64,000 nt of DNA from Massilia putida. GTDB taxonomy: Bacteria > Pseudomonadota > Gammaproteobacteria > Burkholderiales > Burkholderiaceae_D. Under the pieces are notes generated by a model, which ran no database searches, had not been told where the DNA came from, and worked only from the letters and a program-made list of their open reading frames with translations. Below are positions 32,708 to 41,919 of this stretch, in pieces. Position numbers and translations under genes: made by a program. Within the stretch, counting starts at the first letter, position 1. Every line of letters starts with the position of its first letter. The stretch covers positions 3,844,001-3,908,000 of the forward strand of contig NZ_CP019038.1 in NCBI RefSeq assembly GCF_001941825.1. The letters are read 5' to 3'.

Positions 32708-35470
32708 TTAGAAGAAGCGGTACTTGATGTCGAAGCTCAGCGAGCGGCCGCGCGGATCGGCCACGCGCGGATCCCAGCCGGCGCCCACGACTTCGTCCAC
32801 GTTGTGCGCCGTGAACGGCGGGTCGCGGTCGAACAGGTTCTGGATGCCGACGGTGAGCGTCGTGTTCTTGATGCCCGTGTACGTCGTCGACAGGCCCCAC
32901 GTCGTGTAGCTGGCCACGCGCGGGTTGAAACCGGCGGGCGGCGTGCCCTTGCCGCCGTTCGGCAGCTCGTCCGCATAGCCGTCGCGGTACAGGTTACTCA
33001 GCAGGACGCTCCACGGGCCCTTGGCGACGCTGAACGTGGCGTTGTGCTTCCAGCGCAGGTACAGGTCGCGCGTATAAAAATTGCCGACGTATTCGACGTA
33101 CGGCTGGCCTTCGAACTCGGCGAACTTGTAGCTCTGCGTCCAGGTGCCGTCGAGGGTCGCGTTCCAGCGCCAGCCGTCCGGCAGGTCGCCGCGGCCGCGC
33201 AGGCCGACGTCGGCGCCGCGCGTCTTGAGGCCGGCCGCGTTGATCCAGCCGGCGTCGACGTAGGCGATGGTGCCGTCCGGGTTGCGGTGGATGTATGCCG
33301 GCAGCGATGCCTCGTTGGCCAGCACGACTTGCGGCGTGCGGTTGAGGATGCGGTCCTTGACGTTGATCGCCCAGTAGTCGACCGACGCCGAGAAGTTGCG
33401 GCTCGGCTCGACGATGAAGCCCAGGGTGCCCTGCTTCGACGTCTCCGGACGCAGGCCCGGATTGCCGCCGCTGAAGTAGTTCAGGCGCTCGATCGCACAG
33501 AAGCGCGGGTCGCCCGGGTGGGCCGCGCAGCCGACCGGATCGGACACGCCGTTCGGCAGCTCCTGGTTCAGGCGGCCCGAATACAGCTGGGCGAAGCTCG
33601 GCGCCAGGAACCCTTTGTTGGCCGAGCCGCGCAGCATCAGCCAGCCCGTGGGACGGTAGCTGAACGCGATCTTCGGGTTCGTCGTCGCACCGATCACGCT
33701 GTAGTCGTCGCGGCGCAGCGCGAGCTGCAGTTCCAGGTTCTTCATGACCGGGACCACGAGCTCGGTATAGATCGCCTTGATGTTGCGGTTGACCGTGTCC
33801 TGGTTCGCATTGCCCGGCGCCAGCAGGATCTTGGTCGCGTCGACGTCCTGCGCGAAGCCGTAGCCCTCGCGGCGCAGGTCGGTGCCGATCGCGCCCTGCA
33901 GCGGGCCGGCCGGCAGCTGCCAGATCTCGCCCGAGACGGACGCGTTGAATTGCGTGAGCGTCGTCTTGCCGTGCTGCAGGCGGCCATAGAACTTGGTCGC
34001 TTCCAGCGCCTGCATCGCGGCCGCGCTCTGGCCTTGCGACGGCGCGGCGAACGGATTCACGACGCCGCTGCCCAGCACTTTATACAACGCGCTCGTGTAG
34101 GCGTAGCCGTCGACGAGGTCGGTCTTCGTGTGGCTCTCGCTGTGCGACAGGTCGATCTTGTAATCCCACTTGCCGGCAAGCAGGCCCTCCGCACCCGTCA
34201 TCAGGCGCACGGTGTCGGTCGTGTAGTTCTGGGTGCGGTTCCCCAGCGGCCAGGCGCGCCATTTATAGATGATCGGTTTGGTCTTGTCGAAGGTCGAGAT
34301 GTACGGCGACAGGTCCTGGTAGTACGGACCGCCCGCCGGATACGCGTTGCCGTTCGCGAGCGACGTCGAGATCTGCGTCGGCGTCAGGATCGCCAGCGAG
34401 TTCGTGTGCGCGCCGACGGCTTCCGCGAACACACGGTGCTCCGGGCTGATCTGGAACGTGGCGCGGGCGACGCCGTTCGTGCGCTCCGTCGGCAGCTGCA
34501 TCACGTAGTCGCCGCCGTAGTCGTAGGTGCAGGAATACGTCGTGCGCAGCGGCGACGTCACGTCCTTCCACAGCGAGGTGACATACTGGTTCATGCCCGG
34601 CACGCTGTCGCACTTGCCTTGCAGGCTCAGGAGGCCGGCCTGCAGGTATTTGGTCGGGTCGCCCGGCCGCTGGAAGTTCGCGCCCAGCGCCGTGCCGGCG
34701 CCCGTCAGCTGGTTGGCGACCGGGGTGCCGGTGGTGTCCGGCGACAGGCCGCGTGCCGGCTGGTAGCCGTTGGCGAAGGAACGCCGGCGCGAGTCGAGTT
34801 CGGCGTTCCTGTCGTAGCCGATGGCGGCCATGATGTTGAAGCGGTCCGTATCCAGGTTGCCGTGGCCGGCCACGACTTGCAGCCGGCGCGTGGCGCCGCC
34901 GCCGTGTTCCGTCCAGTTGCCGGTGGCATTCGCCTGCACGCCTTCGAAGTTCGTCTTGAGGATGAAGTTGATCACGCCGCCGACGGCGTCCGTGCCGTAG
35001 ATCGCGGACGCGCCATCCTTCAGCACTTCGACACGGGCGACGGCCGCCAGCGGGATCGTGTTCAGGTCGACCGCCTTGCCGGACAGGCCGTAGCCGGAAA
35101 TACGGCGACCGTTGATCAGCACCAGCGTGCCCGTCGGGCCGAGACCGCGCAGCGACGCGAACGAGCCGCCGCCGCTGACGCGGTCGGCATCCGCGCCGAA
35201 CACGTTATTACCTGAAGTCATATTGTCGGCGCCCGTGCCGTTCGCCGAGATCAGGCGCATCAGCTGTTCCGCGTTCGTGATGCCCTGCTTGTCCAGCTGG
35301 TCCAGCGTGATCGTCTGCACCGGCAGCGCGCCTTCGGTCGCGATGCGTTTGATGCTGGAGCCCGTGATTTCGACGCGTGCCATCGGTTTGTCCGTTTGCG
35401 CTTCCTGCGCGATGGCCGGGGCGGCCGCCCCGATCAGGGCGATCATGTACGCTAGCTTCGTTAACTTCAC
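32708..35470 (-). CDS. TonB-dependent outer-membrane receptor
   Basis: 920 residues from a GTG at 35470, chosen because AAGGAG sits 5-6 bases upstream; a longer frame from 35524 has no site. Signal peptide KLTKLAYMIALIGAAAPAIA then QEAQTDK. The plug domain begins near RVEITGSSIKRIATEGALPV and includes SFASLRGLGPTGTLVLINGR and KDGASAIYGTDAVGGVINFI. A ~700-residue beta-barrel follows and ends in the outer-membrane-type aromatic terminus YRFF. The substrate is unknown; this oligopeptide/large-ligand type of receptor is common in Oxalobacteraceae. The next gene upstream on this strand encodes a peptide-type binding protein, so peptide uptake is possible. Confidence 0.93.
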   Translation of the reverse strand: MKLTKLAYMIALIGAAAPAIAQEAQTDKPMARVEITGSSIKRIATEGALPVQTITLDQLDKQGITNAEQLMRLISANGTGADNMTSGNNVFGADADRVSGGGSFASLRGLGPTGTLVLINGRRISGYGLSGKAVDLNTIPLAAVARVEVLKDGASAIYGTDAVGGVINFILKTNFEGVQANATGNWTEHGGGATRRLQVVAGHGNLDTDRFNIMAAIGYDRNAELDSRRRSFANGYQPARGLSPDTTGTPVANQLTGAGTALGANFQRPGDPTKYLQAGLLSLQGKCDSVPGMNQYVTSLWKDVTSPLRTTYSCTYDYGGDYVMQLPTERTNGVARATFQISPEHRVFAEAVGAHTNSLAILTPTQISTSLANGNAYPAGGPYYQDLSPYISTFDKTKPIIYKWRAWPLGNRTQNYTTDTVRLMTGAEGLLAGKWDYKIDLSHSESHTKTDLVDGYAYTSALYKVLGSGVVNPFAAPSQGQSAAAMQALEATKFYGRLQHGKTTLTQFNASVSGEIWQLPAGPLQGAIGTDLRREGYGFAQDVDATKILLAPGNANQDTVNRNIKAIYTELVVPVMKNLELQLALRRDDYSVIGATTNPKIAFSYRPTGWLMLRGSANKGFLAPSFAQLYSGRLNQELPNGVSDPVGCAAHPGDPRFCAIERLNYFSGGNPGLRPETSKQGTLGFIVEPSRNFSASVDYWAINVKDRILNRTPQVVLANEASLPAYIHRNPDGTIAYVDAGWINAAGLKTRGADVGLRGRGDLPDGWRWNATLDGTWTQSYKFAEFEGQPYVEYVGNFYTRDLYLRWKHNATFSVAKGPWSVLLSNLYRDGYADELPNGGKGTPPAGFNPRVASYTTWGLSTTYTGIKNTTLTVGIQNLFDRDPPFTAHNVDEVVGAGWDPRVADPRGRSLSFDIKYRFF

Positions 35471-35634
35471 GTGTTCTCCTTGGTGCGCGATGACGTTGGC
35501 ATGGGGCGTGTAATGTCTTTGCATTACGTTATGTATTCAAAGGTAAGCGCACTGGCGCGCGCCCAGCCAATGAAAATTCCGGGCCTGAGTATAACTACAG
35601 GGAATGTTTCACTAGGTTAATCTAGCAAAAACGC

Positions 35635-37443
35635 TCACTTCCCTCGCGTGGCACGTATTCTTTGCGCAACATCGACATCCAGATAACGCCATTGCGTGAA
35701 TTCGACCGGATGGCGTTTGTAGTTTTTGAGCCACGGTTGACGGATATCGGCCGACAGCACATGCGTCAGCGGCACCCACGGGTTGTAGGCGTGGATCAGC
35801 TGGTTCATCTCGAAATACAGCGTCTGCCGCGCCGGGCCGTCCTTGAGTGCGTGCGCCTGCTCGTAGCGTTGGTTATAGGCCGGCAGGTTGAAACGTGCGT
35901 AATTGGCGCGATCCGCGTTCGGGCCGTACAACAGCTGATAAAAATTGTCGCCGTCGGGGAAGTCGGCGATCCAATTACTCTCGAACATCTGCACCTTGCC
36001 GAGGCGCGACGCCTTGATGATCTCGGTCTTTTTATCGGACTTGAACACGACGCGCAGGCCGACGGCGTTCAGGCATTTGCGCCACAGTTCGTCGCGCAGG
36101 CGGCCGCTGACCGTCGCTTCGCTGCTCATCTGCAGGGTCAACGGTACCGTGCCGCCACCGGGCTTGGGCATGCGGCGGAATCCGTCCGGGTCGCGTTTGT
36201 CGTAACCGAAGCGGTCCAGCAAGGCATTCGCCAGTGCCGGATCGTATGGGACCGGGCTGCGGTAGGTCGGATCGTAGCCGAGCACGCCCGGCGGCAGCGG
36301 CGACTCGGCCTTGATGGCGAATCCCTGTTTCAGCAGGGCGATGTCCTCGGCGCTGTTGTAGCTGAGCGAGATGGCGCGGCGCAGCGCCACCTTCTCTTTC
36401 GCATACCCGCCCAGCACCGGGTCTTCCATGTTCATCCACATGTAATAGGTCTGCAGCACGGGGAAGCGGTATAACTGCATGCCGCGCGCGGCCAGTTCGG
36501 GCTTCAGCTTGCCATTCGCGATGACCATATTCGTCATCGACTCCGGCACCTGCTCCAGGTAATCGTATTCGCCGTTCAGGAAGCCCAGCATGCGGCCCTG
36601 GAATTCCTCCGCGATCTTGACCTCGACCCGGTCCACGCGCGGCAGCTTCTGCCCTTCGAGCGCGCGCGCGATGGCGCGGTCGGCCGGGTCCGCTGCCGTG
36701 TCGCCCGAGACGCTGGAGTGGAACACGGCCGTCGACGTCGGATTGGCGACGAGGGTGATGCGGTCGCTATGCTTCCACTCCTCCACCATGAACGGCCCCG
36801 TGCCGACGGGATGGTTGCCCGCCTGGCCCGGATACGCTTCGATCACGTCGCGCGCGACGACGCCCGTGGCCGGCGTGGCGAGATAAAACAGGAAATTGTT
36901 GTCCGGCTCGGCGAGGCGGATGCGCAGCGTATATTTATCGACGGCTTGCAGGCCGGGGATGGCGGTCGCGTAGCTGAACTTGGTTTTCCACGCCGCGTCG
37001 CCCAGCAGTTTCCCCTCGAACATGAACGACCACGGCGATTTCAGCGCCGGATCGTACAGACGCTGAATGCTGTAGACGTAGTCGGCCGCCGTCACCTCGC
37101 GCGGCGGGCCCTTGAACGCCGGGTCGGGCGTGAAATGCATGCCGGGGCGGATGTGGAACGTGTACGTGAGACCGTCGGCGGAGATCTCGGGCAGGTCGGT
37201 CGCGCCATTGCCCTGCAGTTTGACGGGCCGCGCCAGATAGTCGTAGCGCAGCAGCGGATCGAACAGGTTTTCCAGCAGAGACAACGTCTCGATGTTGGAC
37301 GCGACGGCCGGGTCGAGACCCGTTTCGCTCGTCGACAGGAACATGTGCAGGACCTTGGGTTCTTTGTCCGTACCTTGCGCGGCGGCGAATGGAGCGAGAG
37401 CGATGAGCAGCAGGGAAGCGAGGAGGGAACGGCGAGTCGGCAT
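35635..37443 (-). CDS. Peptide/oligosaccharide ABC transporter substrate-binding protein (family 5)
   Basis: 602 residues from the ATG at 37443 (AGGA 8 bases upstream). Signal peptide with an RRS start (PTRRSLLASLLLIALAPFAA AQ). SBP family 5 features: YDYLARPVKLQG region, GLTYTFHIRPGMHFTPDPAF, ADYVYSIQRLYDPALKSPWS, GTGPFMVEEWKHSDRITLVA, then WMNMEDPVLGGYAKEKVALR and the C-terminal lobe IADFPDGDNFYQLLYGPNAD. It binds peptides or similar ligands in the periplasm. No permease or ATPase genes sit beside it, so it must work with components elsewhere. Confidence 0.92.
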   Translation of the reverse strand: MPTRRSLLASLLLIALAPFAAAQGTDKEPKVLHMFLSTSETGLDPAVASNIETLSLLENLFDPLLRYDYLARPVKLQGNGATDLPEISADGLTYTFHIRPGMHFTPDPAFKGPPREVTAADYVYSIQRLYDPALKSPWSFMFEGKLLGDAAWKTKFSYATAIPGLQAVDKYTLRIRLAEPDNNFLFYLATPATGVVARDVIEAYPGQAGNHPVGTGPFMVEEWKHSDRITLVANPTSTAVFHSSVSGDTAADPADRAIARALEGQKLPRVDRVEVKIAEEFQGRMLGFLNGEYDYLEQVPESMTNMVIANGKLKPELAARGMQLYRFPVLQTYYMWMNMEDPVLGGYAKEKVALRRAISLSYNSAEDIALLKQGFAIKAESPLPPGVLGYDPTYRSPVPYDPALANALLDRFGYDKRDPDGFRRMPKPGGGTVPLTLQMSSEATVSGRLRDELWRKCLNAVGLRVVFKSDKKTEIIKASRLGKVQMFESNWIADFPDGDNFYQLLYGPNADRANYARFNLPAYNQRYEQAHALKDGPARQTLYFEMNQLIHAYNPWVPLTHVLSADIRQPWLKNYKRHPVEFTQWRYLDVDVAQRIRATRGK

Positions 37444-37678
37444 GGCGGGGTCCTGGAAGCGTTGTATATCATAGGCCTGGGCGTTAGACGCAGGCAATAG
37501 ATGCCGTCACGCGCTGCGATGACAGAACGCTACGATTCATAGGGGTGCATAACTTTTTTACATATCCCCGGCCCATTCTTTCATCAGCGCAGCTTACTCA
37601 GCGCCTATACTCTCCGCTGCACAATCGAGCTCAGGCATCCAGGGCCTGCCTGCGCGGCCCGGCCTGACCCACGACACC

Positions 37679-38917
37679 ATGGCATTAAATTACATCTGGA
37701 CCGGCTTCTTCCTCGTCGGCTTTATTGCTGCTTTGGCCCAATGGATCTTTCTTGGGGATACCGAGATTTTCAAGCGCATCATCGACGGCACGTTCGACTC
37801 GGCCAAGATGGGCGTGATGGACATCGCTCTGCCCCTGGCCGGCGTGATGACTTTGTGGCTGGGCATCATGAACATCGGCGAGAAGGCCGGCGTCGTCGGC
37901 TGGCTGGCGAAAGTCATCGCCCCGTTCTTTTCGCGCATCTTCCCGGAGGTGCCGAAGGACCACCCGGCCACCGGTCACATGGTGATGAATTTTTCCGCCA
38001 ATCTGCTGGGCCTGGACAATGCCGCGACGCCGTTCGGCCTGAAGGCGATGGAAAGCCTGCAGACGCTGAACCCGAACAAGGACACGGCCAGCAACGCGCA
38101 GATCATGTTCCTCGTGCTGCACACGTCGGGCCTGACCTTGATCCCGCTCGCGATCATGGCCCAGCGCGCCATCCTCGGCGCGAAAGACCCGTCCGACATT
38201 TTCATTCCCTGCATGATCGCGACCTATGTGGCGACGGTCGCCGGCATCATCGCGGTCTCGATCCGCCAGCGGATCAACCTGCTGAACGGCGTCGTGCTGG
38301 GCTGGCTGGGCGGCATGACGGCGGCCATCGCCGCGCTGATCTGGTATTTCACGCACTACCTCACGAAGCCGGAAATCGAGACCGTCTCCAAGGTCGCGAG
38401 CAACCTGATCCTGTTTTCCATCATCGTCGTGTTCATCGTCGTCGCCTTGCGCAAGGGCGTCAACGTGTATGAGGCGTTCATCGAAGGCGCGAAGGGCGGC
38501 ATCCAGACGTCGCTCACGATCATCCCCTACCTCGTCGGCATGCTCGTCGCCATCTCCGTGATCCGCAATGCCGGCGTGCTCGGCTTCGTCGTCCAAGGCC
38601 TCGAGTGGCTGATCCGGCTGGCAGGTCTCGACACGGCGTTCACGCCCGCCCTGCCCACCGCGCTGATGAAGCCGCTGTCCGGCAGCGGTTCGCGCGCGCT
38701 GATGATCGACGCCATGAAGACCTACGGTGTCGATTCGTTCGTCGGCCGCCTGGCCTGCATCTTCCAGGGCTCGGCCGACACCACGTTCTACATCGTCGCG
38801 CTGTACTTCGGCTCCGTCGGCGTGCGCAAGACCCGCTATGCGATTTCCTGCGGGCTGATCGCCGACCTGGCCGGCATCGTCGCGGCCATCGCCGTGGCCT
38901 ACGTGTTCTTCGGCTAA
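37679..38917 (+). CDS. Fused SpmA-SpmB-like nucleoside-recognition membrane protein
   Basis: 412 residues, 9-10 hydrophobic segments. The N-terminal half matches SpmA (MDIALPLAGVMTLWLGIMNI, NLLGLDNAATPFGLKAMESL); the C-terminal half matches SpmB (EGAKGGIQTSLTIIPYLVGM, FQGSADTTFYIVALYFGSVG). In Bacillus the two are separate proteins needed for spore-core dehydration; in Gram-negative bacteria the fused form is frequent and of unknown role, possibly transport of a nucleoside-like or cell-wall compound. It is followed 26 bases later by dacB, an arrangement that recalls Bacillus, where spmA-spmB follow the PBP5*-type dacB. Confidence 0.9.
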   Translation: MALNYIWTGFFLVGFIAALAQWIFLGDTEIFKRIIDGTFDSAKMGVMDIALPLAGVMTLWLGIMNIGEKAGVVGWLAKVIAPFFSRIFPEVPKDHPATGHMVMNFSANLLGLDNAATPFGLKAMESLQTLNPNKDTASNAQIMFLVLHTSGLTLIPLAIMAQRAILGAKDPSDIFIPCMIATYVATVAGIIAVSIRQRINLLNGVVLGWLGGMTAAIAALIWYFTHYLTKPEIETVSKVASNLILFSIIVVFIVVALRKGVNVYEAFIEGAKGGIQTSLTIIPYLVGMLVAISVIRNAGVLGFVVQGLEWLIRLAGLDTAFTPALPTALMKPLSGSGSRALMIDAMKTYGVDSFVGRLACIFQGSADTTFYIVALYFGSVGVRKTRYAISCGLIADLAGIVAAIAVAYVFFG

Positions 38918-38943
38918 CCGCTCATTCAAGTTCAAGGACCGGC

Positions 38944-40494
38944 ATGCTTCGTCGTCACGCGCTTTCTCTCCTGTCCGCCGCGCTGCTGGGCATCTGCAAC
39001 CCCGTTGCGGCCCAGTTGCAGCCGTCGCCACCGTCGTCGATGACGGCATCGTTGCCGCTCCCCGTCCTGGCCGCCCTGCGCACGGCGGCGATCCCCGAGG
39101 ACGCCGTCAGCGTACTCGTCCTGCGCGGCGACAAGACCGTGCTGGCGCACCTGGCCGACCGTCCCATGCAGCCGGCGTCGACCATGAAACTCGTCACGAC
39201 GCTGATCGGCCTCGAGCAGCTGGGCCCCGTGTTCCGCGGCCGCACCGAGCTGCGCACGACGGGCGAGCTGAAAGGCGACGTATTGCACGGCGACCTCGTG
39301 CTGCGCGGCGGTGCCGACGTCGACCTGTCCACCGAGACGCTGACGACGATGCTGCGCGCACTGCGCTACCAGGGCATCCGCACCATCACCGGCAACCTCG
39401 TCGTCGACCGCCATCTGTTCAATCCCGCCCGCTTCGACCTCGGCGTGCCGCCCTTCGACGAATCGCCGGAGGCGTATTACAACGTCGCCCCGGACGCCGT
39501 CTTCGTCAACAAGAACATGCTGCAACTGGACCTGCGCTCGACGCCGCGTGCGGACGGCCGAGCGGCCTCTCGCGTGCGCGTGGCAATGCAGCCCGAACTC
39601 GACGGCGTCACGGTCGAATCGGACATGACGCTCGTCGACGCCGACTGCCGCACGTGGGACAACGGCTGGAAGACGCCGGAAGCCGTGCCTCGCCCAGGCG
39701 GCGGTATCAAGGTCGTGCTGCACGGCACCTTCCCGAAAAACTGCGTGGCCAGCGAATCGATCAACGTGGTCGACCGCCAGGAATACGTCGCCCGCCTCGT
39801 GCCCCGCATCTGGAGGACGCTGGGCGGCACGCTCGCCGGCACGGCCGTCGAGGGCACCACGCCGCCGGATGCGCGCCTGCTGGCCGAGCACGTCTCGCGC
39901 GCGCTGCCGGAAATCATCCGCGACACCAACAAGCCGTCCGACAACGTCCTGGCGCGCCTGCTCTTCCTGAGCCTGGGCGCGCTCGAACCGGACCCCGTGC
40001 TGGGCAGCCATCCGCAAGCGGCCGCCACCACGGCAGTGCCGACGCTCGTCCGCAGCGACGCGGCCGTGCGCACCTGGATGCGCGCACACGGCATCGACGA
40101 CACGGGCCTCGTGCTGGACAACGGCGCGGGCCTGTCGCGCACGGAGCGCATCACCCCCATCCAGATGGCGGCCCTGCTGCAAGCCGGCCTGCGCAGCAAC
40201 TGGGCGCCGGAATTCCTGGCCAGCATCCCGATCGCGGGCGTGGACGGCACGATGCGCCGCCGTCTGCAGGACAGCCCGGCCGCGGGCCGCGCGCGCCTGA
40301 AGACGGGCACGCTCTCGAACATCGTCTCGCTGGCCGGCTATGTGCAGGATGCGGATGGCAGGCAATGCGTGCTCGTGGCCATGGTCAACAGCGACCGGGT
40401 CGGCAACGGGCGCGGGCGGGCCGTGCTCGATGCGCTCGTCGATTGGGTGGCGCGGCTCGACGGTGCGCCATCAAGCACGCCCACCGCGCCGTAA
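38944..40494 (+). CDS. dacB: D-alanyl-D-alanine carboxypeptidase/endopeptidase (PBP4)
   Basis: 516 residues, signal peptide MLRRHALSLLSAALLGI...VAA. The three penicillin-binding motifs are present: SxxK in PASTMKLVT (Ser79, Lys82), SxN in NKPSDNVLAR, and KTG in RLKTGTLSN. Between them is the long PBP4 insert. It cleaves D-Ala-D-Ala and cross-links in the periplasm, relevant to cell-wall turnover. It is next to the SpmAB-like gene in the same direction and convergent with a lipoprotein gene. Start ATG at 38944 after AAGGACC. Confidence 0.93.
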   Translation: MLRRHALSLLSAALLGICNPVAAQLQPSPPSSMTASLPLPVLAALRTAAIPEDAVSVLVLRGDKTVLAHLADRPMQPASTMKLVTTLIGLEQLGPVFRGRTELRTTGELKGDVLHGDLVLRGGADVDLSTETLTTMLRALRYQGIRTITGNLVVDRHLFNPARFDLGVPPFDESPEAYYNVAPDAVFVNKNMLQLDLRSTPRADGRAASRVRVAMQPELDGVTVESDMTLVDADCRTWDNGWKTPEAVPRPGGGIKVVLHGTFPKNCVASESINVVDRQEYVARLVPRIWRTLGGTLAGTAVEGTTPPDARLLAEHVSRALPEIIRDTNKPSDNVLARLLFLSLGALEPDPVLGSHPQAAATTAVPTLVRSDAAVRTWMRAHGIDDTGLVLDNGAGLSRTERITPIQMAALLQAGLRSNWAPEFLASIPIAGVDGTMRRRLQDSPAAGRARLKTGTLSNIVSLAGYVQDADGRQCVLVAMVNSDRVGNGRGRAVLDALVDWVARLDGAPSSTPTAP

Positions 40495-40496
40495 CG

Positions 40497-41183
40497 TCAC
40501 GGCTTGCTCGGCTCCCCGGCGCCCGGCCCCGCCGGCGCCTGCGCCGCCGCGAGCGGCGCATCGCCGCCTTCCATCCACGGCGTACCCGGCAGATTCGGCT
40601 TCGCTTCCACGAGCGTGACCTGGGCCTTGGTATTCGCGCGGATCGAACGCACGACGTCGAGCATCGTGTTTTCCGTGAATTTTTCCGGTGTGCCGAACAT
40701 CATGCCGCTCACCCGGCGCGGCCAGGACAGCCAGCCGCCATCGGGCTTGGTGAAGACGGCGTACATGTCGAGGTGGTAGCCGCTCTTGTACGGGAACAGG
40801 CAGGCGACCATGTTCATGTTGTCGCCGCCGCGCACGTGCGGGGCGGCCTTGGCGGTCCAGGCGGCGCCTTCGCAGCTGGGGCTCTTGTCGACGGCGGTGC
40901 CCGGCGCGGCGCTCGTGGGATCGGCCATCTTGAAGTGGCCCGGCAGCTCGGTCGCCTCGACGCCGGCCGGCGTCGCGATGACGGCGTCCTTCACGTTGCG
41001 GTTGATGCCGTCGGTGGCGGCCCGGGCCACGGCTTGCGGCGCGGCGTCGGTCTTGATGTCGAATACGCGGTAGTACTCGACCGTGGTGTCGCGCGAAGCG
41101 AACCGGCTGCCGCCATCGGTGCCGCAACCTGCCAGCACGGTCATCATCAGCAGAGTCAAACAGGACAACAACGAGCTCTTCAT
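40497..41183 (-). CDS. Putative lipoprotein of unknown function
   Basis: 228 residues. Signal and lipobox: MKSSLLSCLTLLMMTVLAGCG (Cys20), so it is likely lipid-anchored. The mature part has YYRVFDIKTDAAPQAVARAA, a CLFPYKSGYHLDMYAVFTKP segment and an Ala/Pro-rich end. No family recognised. Convergent with dacB, with stops 3 bases apart. Codon use is like its neighbours. Confidence 0.78.
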   Translation of the reverse strand: MKSSLLSCLTLLMMTVLAGCGTDGGSRFASRDTTVEYYRVFDIKTDAAPQAVARAATDGINRNVKDAVIATPAGVEATELPGHFKMADPTSAAPGTAVDKSPSCEGAAWTAKAAPHVRGGDNMNMVACLFPYKSGYHLDMYAVFTKPDGGWLSWPRRVSGMMFGTPEKFTENTMLDVVRSIRANTKAQVTLVEAKPNLPGTPWMEGGDAPLAAAQAPAGPGAGEPSKP

Positions 41184-41310
41184 CTCTCATCTCCTTCGCT
41201 TGGGCGTGGGTCAGTGGACCGATTGTCCCGGCAGGCGAATGCAGGAGAATGAGTTTGCTCAAGCGTGCATGGGGGCCGTCAGCATGGCGCGACAGCGCCG
41301 TGCGACGGGC

Positions 41311-41919
41311 TCAGAGCACGCGGCGGAAAGTCTCGCGCACGCGGTTGCGGTCGCCGCAATCGAAGTGCCACCACTCCGTGTTGATGCCGACGAAGCCGGC
41401 CTGGAACATGGCGTCGCGCAGCAGCCGGCGGTTGGCGACCTGCAAGGGCGTGAGTGCGCCGCTCGCGATGAAACGGTCTTCCAGCGCCGGATGCGACAGC
41501 GCCGTCATGTCGTCGAAGCCCGTCCCCATGTCGAGTTCGCGGCCCTGTTCGTCGAGGATCGTGATGTCCAGCGCCATGCCGAACGAGTGGATCGAGCCGC
41601 GCTGCGGATTCGCGAGGTACATCTGCAGATCGGTGCCGGCCAGCGCGTCCCACAGCTGCTGCTGCACGCGCTGCGGGCGCAACGCGTCCAGCACGAGCGG
41701 CGTGCAGCCGGGACGCCGTTCCTTCAACCACGCGACGACCCGCTCCAGCGCGCAAGCCGCGTCGCGGTGCAGCCAGGCACAGTCGTAGGGGGAATACAGA
41801 TCGCGGCCGATGAAATTGTTGGGGGTCGCGTAGCGCAGGTCGACGGCGATGCCGGCGATCGTGGAGAGGTGGCGGAACTCGGGGTGGCCGGCGATGTCTT
41901 CGCTGGCGATGGTATTCAT
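41311..41919 (-). CDS. ddpX: D-alanyl-D-alanine dipeptidase (VanX/DdpX type)
   Basis: 202 residues from the ATG at 41919 (AGGA 5 bases upstream), which overlaps the LysR stop in an ATGA junction. Zinc residues of the VanX family: SIHSFGMALDITIL (SxHxxGxAxD) and NTEWWHFDC (the ExxH pair). It hydrolyses free D-Ala-D-Ala to D-Ala, in line with peptide salvage from peptidoglycan. It is at the end of the muropeptide operon that includes amiD and murQ. No signal peptide, so probably cytosolic. Confidence 0.92.
   Translation of the reverse strand: MNTIASEDIAGHPEFRHLSTIAGIAVDLRYATPNNFIGRDLYSPYDCAWLHRDAACALERVVAWLKERRPGCTPLVLDALRPQRVQQQLWDALAGTDLQMYLANPQRGSIHSFGMALDITILDEQGRELDMGTGFDDMTALSHPALEDRFIASGALTPLQVANRRLLRDAMFQAGFVGINTEWWHFDCGDRNRVRETFRRVL

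Noticed and set aside
32507-35215. 902-codon plus-strand open frame opposite the TonB receptor
   Set aside because: Shadow frame; the minus strand has signal peptide, plug motifs and a barrel end.
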